From positions 1-25,393 of the forward strand of contig CACYSD010000028.1 of the NCBI GenBank assembly GCA_902776985.1: a stretch of 25,393 bases of DNA, in the 5' to 3' direction. The translations under genes and the position numbers were made by a program. Source of the DNA: UBA3839 sp902776985 (GTDB lineage Bacteria; Bacteroidota; Bacteroidia; Bacteroidales; Bacteroidaceae). Positions 22,389-25,393 of the stretch are shown in pieces. The notes under the pieces were generated by a model. The model had not been told where the DNA came from and did not search any database. It saw only the letters and a program-made list of their open reading frames with translations. Positions within the stretch are counted from its first letter, which is position 1, and the number at the start of each line of letters is the position of its first letter.

Positions 22389-22666
22389 CTATAACCCTTG
22401 TAGCAAGAAGTCAAAGATGCCTTTAATGAGGATGCCGTCATCATTATAATGTGAGCGGAAACGGTCGCCTGTGATGATGACTTTCTTAAACCCGTCCGGT
22501 ACTCGGAGAAGAGAAGCCTGTTCCTGCTCCACCTTTTCCCTGTCGGGCATCATATAGGCTGATTGTATATAGACGCGCTCGTCAATACGGTTCACAACAA
22601 AGTCGATTTCCAGATTGCTTCGGCAGAAATGAGTTCTTGAAGATATGATTTGCGTTCAAAATACAT
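22389..22666 (-). pseudogene. AAA_14/DUF4143-type ATPase reduced to its two ends
   Basis: The minus strand starts at an ATG (22666) with MYFERKSYLQELISAE, the usual N-terminus of Bacteroidales AAA_14 ATP-binding proteins just before their P-loop, then runs into a stop in that frame. In another frame the sequence continues NLEIDFVVNRIDERVYIQSA and LLRVPDGFKKVIITGDRF and ends FDFLLQGL, the C-terminal nuclease-like DUF4143 region of the same family. A functional member is about 380-430 aa, so an internal deletion of roughly 1 kb with a frameshift at the joint (near 22610-22625) explains it. The P-loop and Walker B are gone. The C-terminal 68 codons alone might be annotated as a small gene, but they lack a credible start context. 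Confidence 0.7.
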
Positions 22667-22853
22667 TGTTTTATGGAATATTTTTGTAGCAATCTACAGA
22701 TTTATACCACAAAGGTGGTGCTTTTTATTTAGTTCCACAAATAAAACGACAGAAAAGTCTTCCCTCATTTACTTTTTTTGCGTAAATATGCATTTTTTCG
22801 TTAGTAATCTATGCCGATATTTGACGCAGTAATCTGCACAGAATCAAAAAATC
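22667..22853. other. A/T-rich spacer with a small plus-strand hairpin
   Basis: No gene. ACCAC-aaag-GTGGT (22706-22719) followed by GCTTTTTATTT looks like a weak plus-strand terminator, although no plus-strand gene precedes it. The phrase AGTAATCT recurs in varied form at about 22687, 22804 and 22829. Confidence 0.4.
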
Positions 22854-22883
22854 GCCTCCCCGCCAAATTGTTGGCAGGGAGGC
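22854..22883 (-). terminator. Intrinsic terminator after the Big2 lipoprotein gene
   Basis: GCCTCCC-c-GCCAA (22854-22866) pairs with TTGGC-a-GGGAGGC (22871-22883): a 12-bp stem with a single mismatch and a 4-nt loop. On the minus strand it is followed by GATTTTTTGATT. It lies 36 nt after the stop at 22920. Confidence 0.85.
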
Positions 22884-22919
22884 CCGTCATGTTATCCTAG
22901 AATAATACCTATTGTAATC

Positions 22920-23705
22920 TTACTCAGCATCGCCCTGGCTGACGCCACCCTCATCCAAGGGGATGTTGCCACCGGTGATTTCGATGGTGACAGAGGCAGT
23001 CACCTCAGGATTGTCCTTCGATGTGCACGTGATAGTCACAGTGCCGTTCTTCAGCGGTGTGAGCACGCCATCCTCACTGATGGTAGCCATCGATGCGTCG
23101 CTGGTGCTCCAGGTCACATCAGTCTCGGTGATGTAGGCAGGAGTGAACACAGCGCTCAGCTGATAGCTGGCACCCACAGCATACTTACCTCCGGCGGTGG
23201 TGGGAAGCGTGATGGCCAGGCTGCCGGCTGTGGGGTGCGTAATCACATAGACAGGAGTATAGACCGTCTGGTAAGAACGCTCGTCTTCAGTGTAAATCAG
23301 CGACAGGCTCTCCGTCTTGCTGCCGTCGAAACCGCTGGGCGTAGCGGTGATGGTCAGCGTGCCCTTAGTAGCATCGCCGGTGGCGTTGGTGATGGCCATG
23401 GCAGCACCGTGCTGACTGACGAAACTCAGGCGACTGAGGTCAGCGGCCAGTGTGGGAGCCAGGTCCTTCGGCTCTACCTCATAGACGAGGGTCGTAGCCT
23501 TGGGCTGGTCCACGGTAATCTGGTTCATTCCGTCCTCTGTCTGGAACACCACGGAGTTCAGACGCGAGATGGTCTGGTTATTGTAACTGCGCAGGGAATC
23601 GTTCTCGGCGGCCAGCTTGTCGATGTCGTCCTGGTAGTCTGTGCAGGACACTGCGCCCAGCAACAGTGCGGGCATCATCAAAGCATAAAAAATGTTCTTT
23701 TTCAT
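22920..23705 (-). CDS. Lipoprotein with a C-terminal Big2 (bacterial Ig-like) domain
   Basis: A 261-aa surface or periplasmic lipoprotein. The N-terminus MKKNIFYALMMPALLLG is followed by the lipobox AVSC, with C21 as the lipidated residue. A short coiled coil follows (DIDKLAAENDSLRSYNN). Residues of about 155-245 form a Big_2 fold, with PTTAGGKYAVGASYQLSAVF, VTWSTSDASMATISEDGVLT and NGTVTITCTSKDN. Such domains mediate adhesion or display; the ligand is unknown. The codons are visibly richer in C-ending triplets than in most of the window, as in the OmpA gene upstream, suggesting high expression or a shared history. A strong terminator follows. The start is preceded by an A-rich stretch. Confidence 0.85.
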   Translation of the reverse strand: MKKNIFYALMMPALLLGAVSCTDYQDDIDKLAAENDSLRSYNNQTISRLNSVVFQTEDGMNQITVDQPKATTLVYEVEPKDLAPTLAADLSRLSFVSQHGAAMAITNATGDATKGTLTITATPSGFDGSKTESLSLIYTEDERSYQTVYTPVYVITHPTAGSLAITLPTTAGGKYAVGASYQLSAVFTPAYITETDVTWSTSDASMATISEDGVLTPLKNGTVTITCTSKDNPEVTASVTIEITGGNIPLDEGGVSQGDAE

Positions 23706-23748
23706 ATCGTTTTACTTTTTAATTGTTTTTTTTTCTTAGGATTCTATT

Positions 23749-24129
23749 TTAACAAAAACCTTGAAAACCCCTCTGCTGATGTTTTAGCTCTTCGAGCCCC
23801 GTGCTGCTGTCATGGCTTTGTGCCTGTGAGCAAGCTCCCGCACAAGCCCTGACAACATCACTCGTTGCTGCGCAACTAAAAACATCCTCAGAGGAAAAAC
23901 CGAGAAAACCGGCTGCGCAACCACTCATAACAGCAATGTACTGGAAAGAATGGTTTTTCAGCGAAGCGGGGTTTTTCCACTCGTGATGACCAAGTTTGGG
24001 AACCAAACCGTGGTGGGCTTCCACGTTGTGCGAGAGCTCGCTCTCAGGCACAAACGGGGAAGGACAACACGTAAGGTCGAAGACCGGGGTCATCATGAGT
24101 GGGGTTTTTATTGTTTTTGTTTTAAACAT
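23749..24129 (-). CDS. Doubtful cysteine-rich reading frame over a hairpin-rich element
   Basis: An ATG-started frame of 126 codons between the OmpA and Big2 genes. It contains unusual Cys/Ser/Ala-rich stretches (VMSGCAAGFLGFSSEDVFSC, VVRACAGACSQAQSHDSS) with no domain I recognise, no signal peptide and no membrane helix. The frame coincides almost exactly with the dense hairpins at 23764-24102, which more easily explain the odd composition. Without conservation data I consider the frame more likely incidental than a real protein. Confidence 0.25.
   Translation of the reverse strand: MFKTKTIKTPLMMTPVFDLTCCPSPFVPESELSHNVEAHHGLVPKLGHHEWKNPASLKNHSFQYIAVMSGCAAGFLGFSSEDVFSCAATSDVVRACAGACSQAQSHDSSTGLEELKHQQRGFQGFC
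23764..24102. other. Two-domain hairpin-dense element, possible structured RNA
   Basis: Domain 1 (23764-23975) is closed by AAAACCCC (23764-23771) with GGGGTTTT (23968-23975), plus GCTG/CAGC inside. It encloses GATGTTTTAG (23778-23787) with CTAAAAACATC (23876-23886, one bulge); the long stem GTCA-GGCTT-GTGC/GCAC-AAGCC-TGAC (23809-23853); GTTGC-tgc-GCAAC (23864-23876); and AAAAACC/GGTTTTT (23895-23901 with 23952-23958). Domain 2 is closed by the 15-nt CCACTCGTGATGACC (23977-23991) with GGTCATCATGAGTGG (24088-24102). It encloses four hairpins: GTTTGG-gaa-CCAAAC, CGTGG/CCACG, TTGTGC+GAGAG/CTCTC+GCACAA and GGTC-gaa-GACC. The single non-Watson-Crick pair of the closing helix is G.U if the plus strand is transcribed. 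Both domains end in GGGGTTTTT. The class is unknown. Confidence 0.55.
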
Positions 24130-24150
24130 CAATTTCCGATAGTTTAATTA

Positions 24151-25278
24151 TCATTTCTCTATAGAGATGATTACTGCTGCGCGACTCTCCTTGCGGCTTT
24201 CGAAGTCCACTTCGCCCTTGCCCTCGGCGTTGATGCGTGCGGCATCGATGCCGTTGTCGATGAGCCAGCGCTCCACGGTCTTGGCACGACGGTTAGACAG
24301 ACGCTGATTGTAAGCCAGATGACCGTCGGTAGAGGCATAGCCGCTGACGTATACGTTCCTGTCGGCATACTTCTTCAGGTATTCGACCACAGGCTGCAGC
24401 TTCTTGGCCTCGGCGGGTGTCAGCGTATAAGAGCTGGCGGCGAAATATACCTTCACCTCAGGCATATCAGGCACAGGCTCTACCACTGGCTCGAGTTTCT
24501 TCTCTTCCACCACAAGCTCTGGCTCAGGCTCAATCACTGGTTCAACCACTGGCTCGATTATGGTCACAGGCTCCTTGATGGTGATGTGCTTGCGGGTCTT
24601 GCCCAGCGCAATCTTCACACCCACCAGCAAGTTCTGCTGCCAGTCGAGGTTGTTGCTCTTACCTATCTTCGAATTCCACTTGTCGGGCAGCATGTTGGCG
24701 TTATACTCCAGTCCGAGTGCCACGCGCTCCGAGAGTGCATACTCGATGCCTGCACCCAGGCGACCTGCGGGGAACAGCTTCGTGCCGTCCCACAGCTTCT
24801 CAAAGCCGCCATTCTGCAGTGGGGGAATACCTGCGCTCTCGTTCGTGGCGGCCAAACGGTTGGCATCGTCATTCTTGAAAGCGATGTTCAAGCCTACGCC
24901 AACCAGTCCGTAGACGTTCCACTTGCGGTCGGCATTCCTGCCCCAGATGAGGTTGGTCAGCGACACCGTAGCGTCGAGGTTGGCCTGCACGTAGTTCCAT
25001 TTATACTCTGCCACGGGGTGAGCCTGCCAGTTGCGAGCCTGCCAGCCCGATGCGCCGAGGCGCAGGCCGAACACAGGCGAGAACTGACGTCCCACACTCA
25101 GCTGGGCAGCAGGCGACAGCAGCTTCGAGAACTTGGCCTCGCCCACGTGGTAGCCCACGCCCACCTGTGGCTGGACGAACCAGTGAGGCTTGAAGGCCAC
25201 CGAGTCCCGAGTCTGTGCCTGCACGCCTGTCAGCGCCATGCAGAGTAGCGCAAGCATTGATAATAATCTTTTTCTCAT
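24151..25278 (-). CDS. OmpA-family outer-membrane protein
   Basis: A 375-aa outer-membrane protein. The signal peptide MRKRLLSMLALLCMALTGVQA is followed by an N-terminal beta-barrel with alternating aromatic/Gly strands (HWFVQPQVGVGYHVG, FGLRLGASGWQARNW, VALGLEYNANML). A proline/glutamate/valine-rich linker follows (about 235-275, repeated EPV units). The C-terminal OmpA/MotB peptidoglycan-binding domain (about 278-375) has VYVSGYASTDG, YNQRLSNRRAKTVERWL and INAEGKGEVDF. It likely anchors the outer membrane to peptidoglycan; the barrel may serve as a surface antigen or porin. It is upstream of the Big2 lipoprotein gene in the same direction, 445 nt away with the structured element between. 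No terminator was seen right after its TGA. Confidence 0.92.
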   Translation of the reverse strand: MRKRLLSMLALLCMALTGVQAQTRDSVAFKPHWFVQPQVGVGYHVGEAKFSKLLSPAAQLSVGRQFSPVFGLRLGASGWQARNWQAHPVAEYKWNYVQANLDATVSLTNLIWGRNADRKWNVYGLVGVGLNIAFKNDDANRLAATNESAGIPPLQNGGFEKLWDGTKLFPAGRLGAGIEYALSERVALGLEYNANMLPDKWNSKIGKSNNLDWQQNLLVGVKIALGKTRKHITIKEPVTIIEPVVEPVIEPEPELVVEEKKLEPVVEPVPDMPEVKVYFAASSYTLTPAEAKKLQPVVEYLKKYADRNVYVSGYASTDGHLAYNQRLSNRRAKTVERWLIDNGIDAARINAEGKGEVDFESRKESRAAVIISIEK

Positions 25279-25393
25279 AATATCTATGTTTTTATGTTTT
25301 CTTTTCTTTTGGTCGCCTTCGGCTCAAAATATTAATTGTTGTCTTGGTCGCTTCGCTCAAAATTATAAGAAAATTTATTTCAAAATTATAAGA
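25279..25393 (-). promoter_or_regulatory. Leader and possible promoter of the OmpA-family gene
   Basis: Two minus-strand TAATTTTG boxes (25365-25358 and 25388-25381) fit the -7 consensus. The inner one lacks a -33 TTTG at the right distance, and the outer one's -33 would lie beyond the window. The phrase GGTCGC-TTCG-CTCAAAAT occurs twice (25312-25330, 25347-25362), each able to form a small GAGC/GCTC-type hairpin in the leader. Confidence 0.4.

Noticed and set aside
24319..25248. 309-codon plus-strand frame opposite the OmpA-family gene
   Set aside because: His/Leu/Arg-rich shadow produced by the C-ending codons of the real gene; no recognisable domain.

Overview
The window looks like chromosomal DNA of a Bacteroidales bacterium, most likely a Prevotella-type gut or oral species. 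Four lines of evidence support this: Bacteroidetes promoters of the form TTTG-N19/20-TAnnTTTG, the linkage rimP-nusA-infB-cvpA-sufBCDS, a short NusA, and OmpA-type and SPII lipoprotein surface genes with little use of Shine-Dalgarno sites. The genus is inference. No rRNA, tRNA or CRISPR array was seen.

Layout. 155-3012 (+): gltX and waaA (KDO transferase). 3009-14470 (-): one long co-directional block read right to left as rimP, nusA, infB, cvpA, sufB, sufC, sufD, sufS and a glycyl-radical-enzyme activase. A consensus promoter lies at 14553-14583. The block joins translation and transcription factors to Fe-S cluster assembly and ends in a radical-SAM enzyme that needs Fe-S clusters. 14786-16958 (+): a truncated flavin-reductase remnant, a one-domain MGMT-family protein, and a two-gene cassette of an OLD/AAA-type ATPase and a small protein with TOPRIM-like acidic motifs, driven by a probably leaderless promoter. 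17183-17226: a strong hairpin between convergent genes. 17270-20633 (-): a secretion-tail remnant, a secreted TPR protein and a glycyl radical enzyme identifiable as trans-4-hydroxy-L-proline dehydratase (HypD). HypD has its own promoter, a long leader and an upstream array of four 22-bp repeats. 21146-22090 (-): a DMT/EamA transporter. 22389-22666 (-): an ATPase gene reduced to its two ends. 22920-25278 (-): a Big2-domain lipoprotein and an OmpA-family protein, separated by a hairpin-dense element of about 340 nt.

How the genes connect. SufBCDS would supply the [4Fe-4S] clusters of the activase, and the activase is the only candidate in the window for installing the glycyl radical on HypD, about 14 kb away. 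HypD turns hydroxyproline into pyrroline-5-carboxylate; no ProC is present here.

At least three dispersed small-repeat families are visible. One G/C-rich palindromic family sits between operon genes and also inside the sufS and activase reading frames, where it is read in the same frame. The best candidates for something undescribed are the ATPase/TOPRIM-like pair, the structured element at 23764-24102, and the in-frame palindromic repeats.
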